A stretch of DNA of 64,000 nt from a virus, in the IMG/VR virus record IMGVR_UViG_3300009183_000050, positions 1-64,000 of that record. One strand, 5' to 3'. Of this stretch, positions 1-7,613 are shown piece after piece. The first letter of the stretch is position 1. The number at the start of each line of letters is the position of its first letter. The notes under the pieces were generated by a model. The model had not been told where the DNA came from. It searched no databases and worked only from the letters and a program-made list of their open reading frames with translations. The position numbers and the translations under genes were made by a program.

Positions 1-474
1 GTTTGCAGCCCTATCAAAGAAAACAAGCTGTTTGAGACTTTCGTTCCATATCCTAACGGTGAATGGGAATATGGTTGGTGCATAGAGAATTGGGGAACCA
101 AGTGGGATGTAACCGATGGCGACTTCAATCTCGAAGAAGATAACAAGTCTGGTATGGGTTTCTTTGATACTGCATGGTCAGCTCCAATTGGTTTCTATGA
201 GAAACTGACCGAGCAGGGCTTTGATGTTGATGCTACCTATATCGAAACTGGAATGTGCTTTGCCGGTTCATGGTCAAGTGAAGGTGGTGAAGATCATTAT
301 GACTATGACTTCGAAGATGAGAACTGGCGTGAGAACATCTTTAATCCTGATGTTCTAGAGATGCTCGAAGGTGAATACGAAGCTTGGCTCGAATGGCGAC
401 AGGAAGATGAGGAATATGATGACGACACAGACGAAGGAGTTCCTGTCGAAGGAACCACAGAAGGCACTAAGTGA
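1..474 (+). CDS. YubB-type ferredoxin-like domain protein (5' end outside window)
   Basis: The frame is open from base 1, so the gene begins upstream and only the last 157 codons are present. The segment with a WCIENWGTKWDV-like stretch, then FDTAWSAPIGFYEKL and a following TGMCFAGSW stretch is the signature of the DUF1281/YubB ferredoxin-like family, small proteins carried by many plasmids and phages. Their role is not firmly known; single-stranded DNA-related or antirestriction functions have been suggested for neighbours, but nothing here shows it. The C-terminus is very acidic (Glu/Asp-rich from about residue 110) and overlaps the next gene. Function unassigned. Confidence 0.7.
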   Translation, partial: VCSPIKENKLFETFVPYPNGEWEYGWCIENWGTKWDVTDGDFNLEEDNKSGMGFFDTAWSAPIGFYEKLTEQGFDVDATYIETGMCFAGSWSSEGGEDHYDYDFEDENWRENIFNPDVLEMLEGEYEAWLEWRQEDEEYDDDTDEGVPVEGTTEGTK

Positions 475-652
475 TCTGAAAGATAGGTTGTATGAGCGGC
501 TGGAGTTCTGCCGCTCAATCACCGAATTAGAATATCCAGAGTGGTTGAATATCCATGACTATGCGTCTGGTCATTGGTTGGCTTTCCATAAGGCCGCATC
601 GAGCGATGTTAAGTGGCTTGAAGAAACTATCGATATGATAGAGAGGAGTTAA
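419..652 (+). CDS. Small hypothetical protein
   Basis: Encodes about 77 residues with the conserved-looking segment ERLEFCRSITELEYPEW and a terminal helix KWLEETIDMIER. Possible starts lie at 371, 407, 416 and 419. I prefer 419 because a GAGGA element sits about five bases before it; 371 has no ribosome site. The start lies inside the preceding gene (55-base overlap), as is common in this packed region. No family is recognised; the composition suggests a soluble helical protein. Confidence 0.55.
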   Translation: MTTQTKEFLSKEPQKALSDLKDRLYERLEFCRSITELEYPEWLNIHDYASGHWLAFHKAASSDVKWLEETIDMIERS

Positions 653-871
653 ATGATGGATGAAATCACCAAACTCAAACGAGAGAACAGGCGTTTGCAG
701 ATTTATCGTAAGTTAGCCCATGAGTTATGCGGTTACCGGCTGCGCGATGTTGAATATTACGTCATGGTGGTAAAGCAGGTTGTCGATTGGTATGAAGAAT
801 TATCTGATGAAGATATGGAAATCAAACTGAGAGATGATGTTCGTCTCACCAAAAAATCGACATGGTACTAA
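653..871 (+). CDS. Small hypothetical protein with helical N-terminus
   Basis: A 72-residue product starting directly after the previous stop, behind a strong GAGAGGAG ribosome site at 641-648. A second ATG at 656 has better spacing (about seven bases), so translation may begin there. The first 25 residues are charged with heptad-like leucines (ITKLKRENRRLQIYRKL), suggesting a short coiled coil. No recognised function. A promoter follows the stop, so this gene ends a transcription segment or is read through. Confidence 0.6.
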   Translation: MMDEITKLKRENRRLQIYRKLAHELCGYRLRDVEYYVMVVKQVVDWYEELSDEDMEIKLRDDVRLTKKSTWY

Positions 872-876
872 AATAG

Positions 877-904
877 TTGCCAAATCCTGTAAATGTGATA
901 GAAT
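877..904 (+). promoter_or_regulatory. sigma70-like promoter
   Basis: TTGCCA at 877-882 and TAGAAT at 899-904 with a 16-base spacer. The expected start of transcription is around 911, which coincides with the ATG of the next gene, so a leaderless message is possible. Confidence 0.55.
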
Positions 905-910
905 AGTTAG

Positions 911-1291
911 ATGTTGATTTACACACGGCAAAGTTCAGGTCGCAAAAAGCGGTCGAAGTCTAAACGCTTCCTACAGGCTCAGGTCGAGCACCAGAAGTTC
1001 CTTGAGTCTGTAGGCTTTTTTGGTAAACGCAAGAACGTAGATCGGTCATATAACATGCCTGATCTATCCGTAGAGAGTCGAGGTGCATCCACCTCTGACA
1101 ATCTTCATTTTGATGGTGGCTATAAGCGGTCGGTCGATGACTACAAGTGGAAACGTGATCGATCTGAGACTGTCGCTACAGCTAAAGAGATTGAACGTAA
1201 GAAAACAAAGACTGCACCTTTGTGGAATAAAGGTGGAATAATGTATATCACTGACAATGAAGATCCAACAACACTGGGGCGTAAGATATGA
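911..1291 (+). CDS. Basic hypothetical phage protein
   Basis: Encodes 126 residues; the first 25 are strongly basic (RKKRSKSKRF). The later part contains KNVDRSYNMPDL and the end motif GGIMYITDNEDPTTLGRKI, a pattern I recall from conserved hypothetical proteins of rhizobial and other alphaproteobacterial phages, without a known role. No Shine-Dalgarno element precedes the ATG, and the promoter -10 box ends only six bases upstream. The stop overlaps the next start by four bases (ATGA), indicating coupled translation with the phosphoesterase that follows. Confidence 0.65.
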   Translation: MLIYTRQSSGRKKRSKSKRFLQAQVEHQKFLESVGFFGKRKNVDRSYNMPDLSVESRGASTSDNLHFDGGYKRSVDDYKWKRDRSETVATAKEIERKKTKTAPLWNKGGIMYITDNEDPTTLGRKI

Positions 1292-1956
1292 AGCTTGGTA
1301 TTTTCTCTGATCTGCATCTGCATACGACGAATCCATATGAGTTTGAACCTGAAGATGGTGTGTTCTATATCAATGCAGGTGATGTGTCAGATAATATACA
1401 TATTCGACAAGCGTTCACGGAGAAGCATCAAAAATATATGTTCTCTGTGATGGGTAACCATGATTATTATCATGATACATTTCCAGAACATCCAGTTGAT
1501 TATATGAGTATGCGTCAAGTCGGTGATATCAAGATTGCAGGTGCGACTCTTTGGACTGATGTATCTAATCCTAGTGATTGGCTTGTCTATAAGAATGGTT
1601 TGATCGACACTACATATATCGATGGTATCACACCAGAGAATATGCAGGAGGCTCATGTAATGCATCGAGACTTCTTGTTTAACAGTGGTGCTGATATCAT
1701 TGTGAGTCACCACTGCCCCTCGGTGTTGTCTGTGGCCGGTCATTATAAAGATGATCCTTTGAATCCCGCATTTCACACCGACTACACAGATATGATACTA
1801 AATATGTCTAGTCCACCTAAGCTGTGGATTCACGGTCACACTCATGATGAATTTGACTATATGATCGGTAGCACTCGTGTTATCTGCCACCCTCGTGGTT
1901 ATCGTCATGAAAAACCGTGGTACATGGAATACAAACCTAAGATTGTGGAAATTTAA
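1288..1956 (+). CDS. Calcineurin-like metallophosphoesterase
   Basis: A 222-residue metallophosphoesterase. Metal-binding motifs are in order: SDLH (residues 7-10), GD (31-32), GNHDYYH (56-62), SHHCPS in the middle, and a C-terminal HGHTH. These ligate two divalent metals and hydrolyse phosphomono- or diesters. Small phage members of this family are common in T4-like genomes; the substrate cannot be told from sequence (nucleic acid ends or cyclic nucleotides are options). It is translationally coupled to the preceding gene and directly abuts a nucleotidase gene, suggesting a role in nucleotide or nucleic-acid turnover. Confidence 0.88.
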   Translation: MKLGIFSDLHLHTTNPYEFEPEDGVFYINAGDVSDNIHIRQAFTEKHQKYMFSVMGNHDYYHDTFPEHPVDYMSMRQVGDIKIAGATLWTDVSNPSDWLVYKNGLIDTTYIDGITPENMQEAHVMHRDFLFNSGADIIVSHHCPSVLSVAGHYKDDPLNPAFHTDYTDMILNMSSPPKLWIHGHTHDEFDYMIGSTRVICHPRGYRHEKPWYMEYKPKIVEI

Positions 1957-2421
1957 ATGCAAATATTCTTAGACTGTGATGGTGTTCTAGCAGACTTCAA
2001 GAAAGGTGCTACCAAAGTTCTTGGTATGGATCCTACGAAGTATGAAGAAAAACATGGCAAGAAAGAGTTCTGGAAGCAAATCTATGCCGCACCAGATTTC
2101 TATTACAACCTCGAACCAATGTCTGATGCACACGACTTGGTGAACGCGGTTAAGCACCTGAAGCCAACCATTCTTACAGGTCGACCGGTTGGTGCATGGT
2201 CGACTCAGCAAAAGATGAACTGGGGTAAGAAGTATTTTCCTGACCTGCCAATGATTGTTTGTCTCGCCAAAGATAAGAATACATATGGTAAGGCTGGTGA
2301 TATACTGATCGATGATACTGTGAAGTATGAACACCTCTGGGCTCAGATGGGTGGTATCTGGATTACTCACACTTCAGCCAGAAACACAATAGCAAAATTA
2401 AAAAAGATGAAGGTGATTTGA
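1957..2421 (+). CDS. HAD-family 5'(3')-deoxyribonucleotidase
   Basis: 154 residues beginning FLDCDGVLADF, the HAD motif I with the two catalytic aspartates, followed by ILTGRP (motif II Thr) and a late DILIDDTVK segment (motif III/IV acidic pair). This is the arrangement of the NT5C-like 5'(3')-deoxyribonucleotidases that dephosphorylate deoxynucleoside monophosphates; phages use them to trim nucleotide pools. Length fits the compact phage form. It starts immediately after the phosphoesterase stop, and its TGA overlaps the glutaredoxin ATG. Confidence 0.85.
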   Translation: MQIFLDCDGVLADFKKGATKVLGMDPTKYEEKHGKKEFWKQIYAAPDFYYNLEPMSDAHDLVNAVKHLKPTILTGRPVGAWSTQQKMNWGKKYFPDLPMIVCLAKDKNTYGKAGDILIDDTVKYEHLWAQMGGIWITHTSARNTIAKLKKMKVI

Positions 2422-2672
2422 TGTATACGATCTACACTAAAGAAAACTGTGACTGGTGTATCAAAGTTAAAGCTTTGATGAAAAGCCTCAGCATCCCATA
2501 TAAAGAATTGAAGCTGGATGAGGACTATAACAAAGAAGAGTTACAGGCTCGTCTACCCTTAAGTCTACCCTTAACGGTACCTCAAGTTTTCAAGTTTGGT
2601 AGCCGCATTGGTGGTTATGAAGACCTAGCCGCATACTTTGAGATGCATGGCGTTATGGGCGCACAGCAATAA
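2421..2672 (+). CDS. Glutaredoxin
   Basis: 83 residues with the dithiol active site CDWC (residues 9-12), the cis-Pro motif TVPQVF and a GGYEDL glutathione-binding end, all typical of glutaredoxins that reduce ribonucleotide reductase or other disulfides. I place the start at the ATG at 2421, overlapping the previous stop. An in-frame 12-base tandem duplication at 2551-2574 doubles the segment LPLS/LPLT just before TVPQVF, adding four residues next to the substrate groove. No ribonucleotide reductase gene is in the window. Confidence 0.92.
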   Translation: MYTIYTKENCDWCIKVKALMKSLSIPYKELKLDEDYNKEELQARLPLSLPLTVPQVFKFGSRIGGYEDLAAYFEMHGVMGAQQ

Positions 2673-2687
2673 GTTTCTTATAGGTGG

Positions 2688-2716
2688 TTGCAGGTTACAC
2701 CTAGATGTTGTATACT
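2688..2716 (+). promoter_or_regulatory. sigma70-like promoter
   Basis: TTGCAG at 2688-2693 and TATACT at 2711-2716 with an optimal 17-base spacer, 33 bases before the WYL_2-like gene. Expected start near 2723. Confidence 0.75.
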
Positions 2717-2748
2717 AACCTGTATTTTTATTATAAAGGTGATACACA

Positions 2749-3003
2749 ATGATGGATCGTTATAAACTGAAAGAAACCCTTGAGAGTGGTGTGGCTACTG
2801 TGACCTTCGAAAAGGTCGATGGTACTCTCCGCGAGATGCGTTGCACTCTTCAGTCTGATATGTTACCAAAGCAACTCTTGCGTGAAGAAGGTGATGCCTC
2901 TCAGCGCACAACTCCTGATACTGTTCTGGCTGTCTGGGACCTTGATCAAGGCGGTTGGCGGTCGTTCCGCGTTGACTCCGTTAAGAATGTGGTACTTGGA
3001 TGA
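2749..3003 (+). CDS. WYL_2 / Sm-like SH3 beta-barrel protein
   Basis: 84 residues with the pattern VTFEKVDGTLREMRCTL, then VWDLDQGGWRSFRVDSV. This matches the small phage and bacterial family annotated as WYL_2, Sm-like SH3 beta-barrel fold. Members are thought to bind nucleic acid or ligands, but the function is not established. It is the first gene behind its own promoter and overlaps the next gene by four bases (ATGA), so the two are probably co-translated. ATG codons occur at 2749 and 2752. Confidence 0.75.
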   Translation: MMDRYKLKETLESGVATVTFEKVDGTLREMRCTLQSDMLPKQLLREEGDASQRTTPDTVLAVWDLDQGGWRSFRVDSVKNVVLG

Positions 3004-3287
3004 GTGCTGATAATGGAGTCTATGTTTTACAGACTTACGGTCCTGAGTTCCGAGTGGCCTATGCCCTCGGAATTGATAACATCTACGGAAAGTTTAATGA
3101 TGACACTCTACATTGGGATCCTAATGAAGAGATGATTCACGCCTTCTTCGATGAATCTGTTGTTTTTACGAATGTGGATATGGCACTTGACTTTGCTGAA
3201 GAACTCAGTTATAATTATGATTATCTTGAATACGGAATATGTTTGATTTCCGATTTCTCCGATTTGAAGTTCAACAAGGAAGAGTAA
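3000..3287 (+). CDS. Conserved phage hypothetical protein (MSADNG family)
   Basis: 95 residues starting MSADNGVYVLQTYGPEFRVA, an N-terminus shared by a widespread family of unknown function in large phages. A central acidic block (about residues 37-60) and a NYDYLEYGICLI segment follow. Probably a soluble single-domain protein. It is translationally coupled to the WYL_2-like gene upstream. Confidence 0.7.
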   Translation: MSADNGVYVLQTYGPEFRVAYALGIDNIYGKFNDDTLHWDPNEEMIHAFFDESVVFTNVDMALDFAEELSYNYDYLEYGICLISDFSDLKFNKEE

Positions 3288-3288
3288 A

Positions 3289-4398
3289 GTGGCTAAAGCG
3301 GTTCAGAAGTCTCGTGGTAAGTTTCTTGATGAGAAATATCTTGGTTCAGAACCCGTTCTGATCGAAGGTTGCACACAGTTAGATTTGGCTAATGCCTATA
3401 ACTGGTATAACTATTTCTATAATTCCGAAGATGCCAAAGACTTCGCTCTTGCATATCTGAAGCAAATCAAATTCAATAAAGATAAGTTGAAGCGCCTTTC
3501 ACAGAATGAAAATTGGCACTTCAATTCTATTGGTTGGAGTTGCCGCATTCTTTCAAACAAAGGTCAGTTGCCTGACGGTGTTGAAACCGTCATGTTGCAA
3601 AAGGTTGATAAACTGTGTTCGAACAAGACTGAACAGGTTGATGATACACAAGTCGAACCGGTCAAGAACGTTGTATCGATTCAAGATCGTATTGCAAACA
3701 AAGCGGCCGACCTGATCGGCGATATCGAAGCTGAACTCGATAAGTTTCTGATCAACACCAAAGATACCTTCGAAGTTAAGAAGTGGTTCATTGCCAAGGG
3801 TATCAAACCACAAGTAGCCTCTAAGATTGCAGACTATTACAGGCCTCTATATGCTGAGGTGTTCGATGCTATGCAAGGTAAAGATGCACAACTGAAAGAA
3901 GCATATTCTCTCTGGAAAAAACCTGCTCTCAAGACATATCTCGAAACACTGAAAGAGATCATTGCACAGGCTGATTTCCAAGCTGAGATTGCCAAGGCTA
4001 CACGCAAGCCTCGTAAGAAGAAAGAAGTGCCTGCTTCGAAGGCTGTCGAGAAGTTACAATATCTCACTGCATTTGCCGAGATGGCTCTCACCAGCATCAA
4101 ACCTGTCGAGATCATTAAGAGTGAACAGCTATGGGTCTATAATGTGAAAACAAAAACGGTCACCGTCTATAATGCGATGGGGCCTGCTGGTCTAGGTGTT
4201 AAGGGGTCAACACTGATTGGTTTTGATGAAAAGACCTCTATTAGCAAACGTCTGCGTAAACCTTCGACACAGGTCAAACAGTTGATTGATGCTGGTAAGG
4301 TCAATCTCCGTAAATATATGGATTCTCTCACAACCACACCTAAACAAGCGACCGGCCGCATAAATAAGGATACGGTACTTGTAAGGGTGATTAAATGA
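3289..4398 (+). CDS. Conserved phage hypothetical protein, 369 aa
   Basis: GTG start one base after the preceding stop. The N-terminal part (TQLDLANAYNWYNYFYNSED... and NENWHFNSIGWSCRIL) resembles a conserved hypothetical protein of many T4-like phages; the middle is charged and helical (about residues 150-250, with a RKPRKKKE basic patch), and the C-terminal 100 residues look like a compact beta domain (KTKTVTVYNAMGPAGLGVKG). No enzymatic motif is seen. A CATAAATA octamer at 4359-4366, inside its 3' end, could serve the next gene. Function unknown. Confidence 0.65.
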   Translation: MAKAVQKSRGKFLDEKYLGSEPVLIEGCTQLDLANAYNWYNYFYNSEDAKDFALAYLKQIKFNKDKLKRLSQNENWHFNSIGWSCRILSNKGQLPDGVETVMLQKVDKLCSNKTEQVDDTQVEPVKNVVSIQDRIANKAADLIGDIEAELDKFLINTKDTFEVKKWFIAKGIKPQVASKIADYYRPLYAEVFDAMQGKDAQLKEAYSLWKKPALKTYLETLKEIIAQADFQAEIAKATRKPRKKKEVPASKAVEKLQYLTAFAEMALTSIKPVEIIKSEQLWVYNVKTKTVTVYNAMGPAGLGVKGSTLIGFDEKTSISKRLRKPSTQVKQLIDAGKVNLRKYMDSLTTTPKQATGRINKDTVLVRVIK

Positions 4399-4742
4399 AA
4401 AACATAGTCGAGTTTCCGAAGAATAAGATATTCCGTGATGCGCCTGTGAACATAGAACTTATAGAAAAAGCCAAAGAAAAAGCACTTGCCAGTTTTGCAG
4501 ATTCGGTCGTTGAAACGATGATCGATAATCTACTCGAAGGCCTCGATAACTTCGGCCTCGATACTCAAGAAGAAACATTCATCAAAGATTTCAGTCTGAC
4601 CGTTGATGCAATCCGTGCAACCGTATATCGTTCATTGGGTATTCCACACCAACTACATGAGTTCATCGATGATAACGTCAAGTTGATCAATCGTATAACA
4701 GGTGAGATAATAGACTCTGATGAGGTTGACAGTAAAGATTAA
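4395..4742 (+). CDS. Conserved phage hypothetical protein
   Basis: 115 residues, mainly helical and acidic, beginning MKNIVEFPKNKIF. The opening VEFPKNK motif and the long helix with ETMIDNLLEGLDNFGLD are familiar from small conserved proteins of T4-like phages without assigned role. It overlaps the previous stop by four bases. Its own 3' end contains the promoter for the RNase H gene. Confidence 0.65.
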   Translation: MKNIVEFPKNKIFRDAPVNIELIEKAKEKALASFADSVVETMIDNLLEGLDNFGLDTQEETFIKDFSLTVDAIRATVYRSLGIPHQLHEFIDDNVKLINRITGEIIDSDEVDSKD

Positions 4743-4754
4743 TTGCTATATAAT
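4726..4754 (+). promoter_or_regulatory. Consensus sigma70 promoter for RNase H operon
   Basis: TTGACA at 4726-4731 and TATAAT at 4749-4754 with a 17-base spacer: both hexamers are perfect consensus. It overlaps the 3' end of the preceding gene and lies 24 bases before the RNase H start. One of the strongest host-type promoters in the window. Confidence 0.9.
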
Positions 4755-4777
4755 AAGTATAGCATGAAGGAAACATT

Positions 4778-5632
4778 ATGACAATCTTGATCGATCTAAA
4801 TCAGGTACTTATATCTAACCTGATGCAACAGATTAACTCAAATCCAAAAGTGAAGTTAGATGAGAATCTGATCCGACATATGGTTCTGAATAGCTTGCGT
4901 TCATACTCTAGACAGTTTCGATCCAAGTATGGTGAGATTGTTGTAGCCTGTGATAGCAAGAAGTATTGGCGCCGTGACGTATTTCCATTCTATAAAGCTC
5001 ATCGCAAGAAAGATCGTGAGAAGTCTGAGTTTGACTGGCACTTGATCTTCGAAACTCTCAATAAGATTCGTGATGAACTGAAAGAGAACTTTCCATATCG
5101 TGTTATCGAAGTGGAAGGTGCTGAGGCCGATGATGTGATCGGTGTGTTGACGGCTCGTCTTGCACCACATCAAGAAATTCTCATTCTGTCCTCAGATAAG
5201 GACTTTGTTCAGCTTCAGAAATATCCTAACGTCTCGCAATACAGCCCGATACTCAAGCGGTTTGTAAAGACTGAAGATCCACAGCAATACATCCGTGAGC
5301 ATATCATTCGCGGTGATCGTGGTGATGGCATTCCAAACTTCCTGTCACCTGATAATACCTTTGTGGCTGGTGAGCGACAGAAGGTTATCAGCAAGAAGAA
5401 GTTGACTGAATGGATTGATGCCGATCCAAAAGAGTTCTGCACTACGGATATTATGATGCGTGGCTATAGGCGTAACCAGATGTTGGTAGATTTAGACTAT
5501 ATACCAGAAGAGATCAAGATACAAATCGCGGTCTTGTATGATAGCATCAAACCAGCTAACAAGCAAAAGATGCTAACATACTTCATTGAAAACAGGTTGA
5601 AAAACCTAATCGAGGTAATAGATGAGTTTTAA
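4778..5632 (+). CDS. rnh: RNase H / 5'-3' flap exonuclease (T4 Rnh-like)
   Basis: 284 residues, close to the 305 of T4 RNase H. The FEN-1/PIN-like fold is visible: ILIDLNQVL with the first aspartate, VACDSKKYWRRDVFPFYKAHR, EVEGAEADDVIGVL with the central acidic cluster, then ILSSDKDFVQL and the helix-turn region RGDRGDGIPN. In T4 this enzyme removes RNA primers from lagging-strand fragments. It has its own consensus promoter and a GAAGGAAA ribosome site, and is followed three bases later by a DUF6433-like gene. Confidence 0.9.
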   Translation: MTILIDLNQVLISNLMQQINSNPKVKLDENLIRHMVLNSLRSYSRQFRSKYGEIVVACDSKKYWRRDVFPFYKAHRKKDREKSEFDWHLIFETLNKIRDELKENFPYRVIEVEGAEADDVIGVLTARLAPHQEILILSSDKDFVQLQKYPNVSQYSPILKRFVKTEDPQQYIREHIIRGDRGDGIPNFLSPDNTFVAGERQKVISKKKLTEWIDADPKEFCTTDIMMRGYRRNQMLVDLDYIPEEIKIQIAVLYDSIKPANKQKMLTYFIENRLKNLIEVIDEF

Positions 5633-5634
5633 TC

Positions 5635-6069
5635 ATGTCAACTAAAAATTTATATGAAATCTTCGAAGAGTTTGAAAAAGCTGAGAGTGATTATGATAAG
5701 TTATGTGTCCTGCGATTCAACGAAAGCTGGGCACTGAAGAACGTCCTTCGAGGTGCCTTCGATCCAAACGTTCGATTTGTGATTGAACGTGTTCCATATT
5801 ACAAACCTTCCGATGCACCTATCGGGCTAAGTTACACTTCGATCACTCAAGAACTAGGTCGGGCATATCTCTTCGAGGATGGTAATCCGAGAGTAGAACC
5901 AACCTTAACATATGATAGAAAAGAAAAGCTTCTCATTCAGATTCTCGAATCATTAGAAAAGCGTGAGGCTGAAGTCTTTATGAACATGTTATTGAAAGAC
6001 CTGAGAGTGAAGAACTTGGATTATCGTATCGTAACAGAAGCTTTTCCAGATTTAATTCCTCTGCAATAG
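5635..6069 (+). CDS. DUF6433-like conserved T4-type phage protein
   Basis: 144 residues with the layout YEIFEEFEKAESDYDKLCVLR, then FDPNVRFVIERVPYYKPSDAP and KREAEVFMNMLLKDL. This architecture occurs in a conserved family of T4-like phages (cyanophage and others) annotated as DUF6433 and of unknown function. The position next to RNase H suggests a link with DNA metabolism, but that is inference. It starts three bases after the RNase H stop. Confidence 0.65.
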   Translation: MSTKNLYEIFEEFEKAESDYDKLCVLRFNESWALKNVLRGAFDPNVRFVIERVPYYKPSDAPIGLSYTSITQELGRAYLFEDGNPRVEPTLTYDRKEKLLIQILESLEKREAEVFMNMLLKDLRVKNLDYRIVTEAFPDLIPLQ

Positions 6070-6078
6070 GGTCAATAA

Positions 6079-6282
6079 ATGAAACCGGTAAAGGTGAATC
6101 CTCGTGAAGAAGATGACATTGAAGTCGATGACATTTTGGGTAACCGTCATGAGAGGTCGAGAAAAAAGAAAATACATCTCGTACCTGACGAACGTAGACG
6201 GCCCGTTAAAAACTGGACGAAAGTTTGGACGGATCATAGCACCGATTACGACGAAGTAGACGATTTCTTTCAAAAAGCCTAG
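6079..6282 (+). CDS. Small charged hypothetical protein
   Basis: 67 residues, extremely charged: an acidic opening (NPREEDDIEVDD), a basic middle (RHERSRKKK, ERRRP) and an acidic end (DYDEVDDFF). No hydrophobic core is evident, so it is probably disordered or works in a complex. A perfect 6-bp hairpin (CATGCA, loop TTCCG, TGCATG) follows at 6284-6300, without a T tract. Confidence 0.55.
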   Translation: MKPVKVNPREEDDIEVDDILGNRHERSRKKKIHLVPDERRRPVKNWTKVWTDHSTDYDEVDDFFQKA

Positions 6283-6283
6283 T

Positions 6284-6300
6284 CATGCATTCCGTGCATG
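6284..6300 (+). other. Small hairpin after gene
   Basis: CATGCA and TGCATG form a perfect 6-bp stem with a five-base loop directly after the stop. No run of T follows, so this is a weak candidate for termination or message-end protection. Confidence 0.3.
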
Positions 6301-6321
6301 GTTGATATGCGAAAATAATAC

Positions 6322-6350
6322 TTGACCTCCGTTCCTAACCGTGCTATATT
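6322..6350 (+). promoter_or_regulatory. sigma70-like promoter
   Basis: TTGACC at 6322-6327 and TATATT at 6345-6350, 17-base spacer. A GAGAACGGAG ribosome region and the ATG at 6382 follow. Confidence 0.8.
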
Positions 6351-6381
6351 TACAGCATAAGTTGAGAACGGAGATTTTGTT

Positions 6382-7002
6382 ATGAGCATCACTAAGACAA
6401 CCCACAGCTACCAAGGTAGCGAATCAGTTTCGACCGCCGTCACCTCTGCGGTTGGTACCACCCTCAAGGTCTACTATGACTATGTTCAGGTCATGTCCGA
6501 TGAATGGGCTTCTACCCTACATGCCAAGTATTGGGACGGCGAGTTCGTCAAGACTGAAATTTGGGTTGATTCCGCCACTGTGGATGCGACTCCAGAGGTT
6601 CTGGCCGCTGTAGAGAACTTCTATTACAAACATGCGGTCGAGGCTTTGGTCGAGCAAGCCAAAGCGGAAGCACTGGCCATCAAGACTGAATCCGTTGTGA
6701 AGGTCGTTGCTGGCCGCGACAACAAAGGCGTGTCTGGTAAGGTCGTGGTTCAGATTGAACGCCCGTATGGCATGGGTTACCGCTCGGTGCTAGCCACCAA
6801 GCTTGGGATTGCTACCAGTGAAGATAAGCATAATGTGGTTGCCAAGAATGGCAAAACCTACAGTAACTATAAGGACGTGGTATGGGCATGGGCGCGGAAC
6901 GTAGTTCTGGTGTCTCCTCCTGAGCCCGACCTTTCTGGAGTTGAGGAGATAGCCCGTGACAAGGCGAAACGGTCACTTAAAGAAGTCTATAAAGCGGCGT
7001 GA
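6382..7002 (+). CDS. Hypothetical protein with KOW-like segment
   Basis: 206 residues; first gene behind its own promoter. The middle contains VVKVVAGRDNKGVSGKVV, which fits the KOW pattern (VxVxxGrxKGxxGxV) found in ribosomal and transcription-elongation proteins. The C-terminal third is helical and basic (ARDKAKRSLKEVYKAA). The remainder matches no family I know. A KOW-like loop would suggest contact with RNA, ribosome or RNA polymerase, but one short motif is weak evidence. Confidence 0.6.
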   Translation: MSITKTTHSYQGSESVSTAVTSAVGTTLKVYYDYVQVMSDEWASTLHAKYWDGEFVKTEIWVDSATVDATPEVLAAVENFYYKHAVEALVEQAKAEALAIKTESVVKVVAGRDNKGVSGKVVVQIERPYGMGYRSVLATKLGIATSEDKHNVVAKNGKTYSNYKDVVWAWARNVVLVSPPEPDLSGVEEIARDKAKRSLKEVYKAA

Positions 7003-7003
7003 C

Positions 7004-7114
7004 ATGCTAGCCAAGGCGCTCTCCAATGGCGCCTTCCACCAACGGATTGTGAAGTCTAAGAAGCTTTACAAACGCAAGCACCACAATAGTGGCATTCCTG
7101 CAACATTAGACTAA
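7004..7114 (+). CDS. Small basic phage protein (36 aa)
   Basis: A 36-residue frame starting one base after the previous stop: MLAKALSNGAF, then HQRIVKSKKLYKRKHHN. Many large phages encode tiny proteins with a similar RxVKxKKxYxRK core, so this short frame is probably real although its ribosome site is weak. It is highly basic and could bind nucleic acid. The stop codon lies in the loop of a perfect 7-bp hairpin. Confidence 0.5.
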   Translation: MLAKALSNGAFHQRIVKSKKLYKRKHHNSGIPATLD

Positions 7115-7122
7115 GGTCTAAT
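7105..7122 (+). terminator. Hairpin at gene end, terminator-like
   Basis: ATTAGAC (7105-7111), loop TAAG, GTCTAAT (7116-7122): a perfect 7-bp stem enclosing the stop codon of the 36-residue gene. It is AT-rich with no immediate T run, so it may stabilise the message end more than stop transcription. Confidence 0.35.
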
Positions 7123-7142
7123 CTGAATTATGCCGATTTTGG

Positions 7143-7170
7143 TTGCAATCTTCCGTGGTTAGTGTATATT
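7143..7170 (+). promoter_or_regulatory. sigma70-like promoter
   Basis: TTGCAA at 7143-7148 and TATATT at 7165-7170 with a 16-base spacer, 34 bases before the next ATG, which has a GAGGAG ribosome site. Confidence 0.7.
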
Positions 7171-7204
7171 GTTCCTGTAAGTTAGTGATGAGGAGACATT
7201 CGAT

Positions 7205-7612
7205 ATGGCATTCATGAATCAAGAAAAGAAAGCGGCCCTTGCGCCTGCTATCAAAGCGGCCCTTAAAAAGTATGGTATTAAGGGTTCTCTCGCGGTTGAC
7301 AACTATTCGACTCTGGTGTTGAACATCAAGTCTGGTCCCATCGATTTCATTCAGAACTATAATGAGACCGTTGGTCAGCAACCTGGTGGTTTTCGTAACG
7401 GTAGCCCTGCTGCCAGTTGCATTCAGGTGAACCGTTACTGGTTCCGTGAACACTTCAGTGACAAGGCTAAGAACTTCTTGACCGAGGTCATTGAAGCCAT
7501 GATGAAAGGCAACCACAACAACAGTGATGCCAGTATCGACTATTTTGATGTTGGTTGGTATATCGATGTTAACATTGGTAAGTGGTCGAAACCATATATT
7601 TTGGAGCGTTGA
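7205..7612 (+). CDS. LPD29-like phage/plasmid protein
   Basis: 135 residues starting MAFMNQEKKAALAPAIKAAL, then KGSLAVDNYSTLVLNIKSG and a C-terminal DASIDYFDVGWYIDVNIG. Proteins with the same order (QEKKA, helix, SLxVxNxSTLxLxIxSGP, final YFDVGWY) are widespread on phages and plasmids; I recall a similar unit in large polyvalent proteins (LPD29). Function unknown. A promoter and GAGGAG ribosome site drive it, so it is probably expressed well early in infection. Confidence 0.65.
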   Translation: MAFMNQEKKAALAPAIKAALKKYGIKGSLAVDNYSTLVLNIKSGPIDFIQNYNETVGQQPGGFRNGSPAASCIQVNRYWFREHFSDKAKNFLTEVIEAMMKGNHNNSDASIDYFDVGWYIDVNIGKWSKPYILER

Positions 7613-7613
7613 T

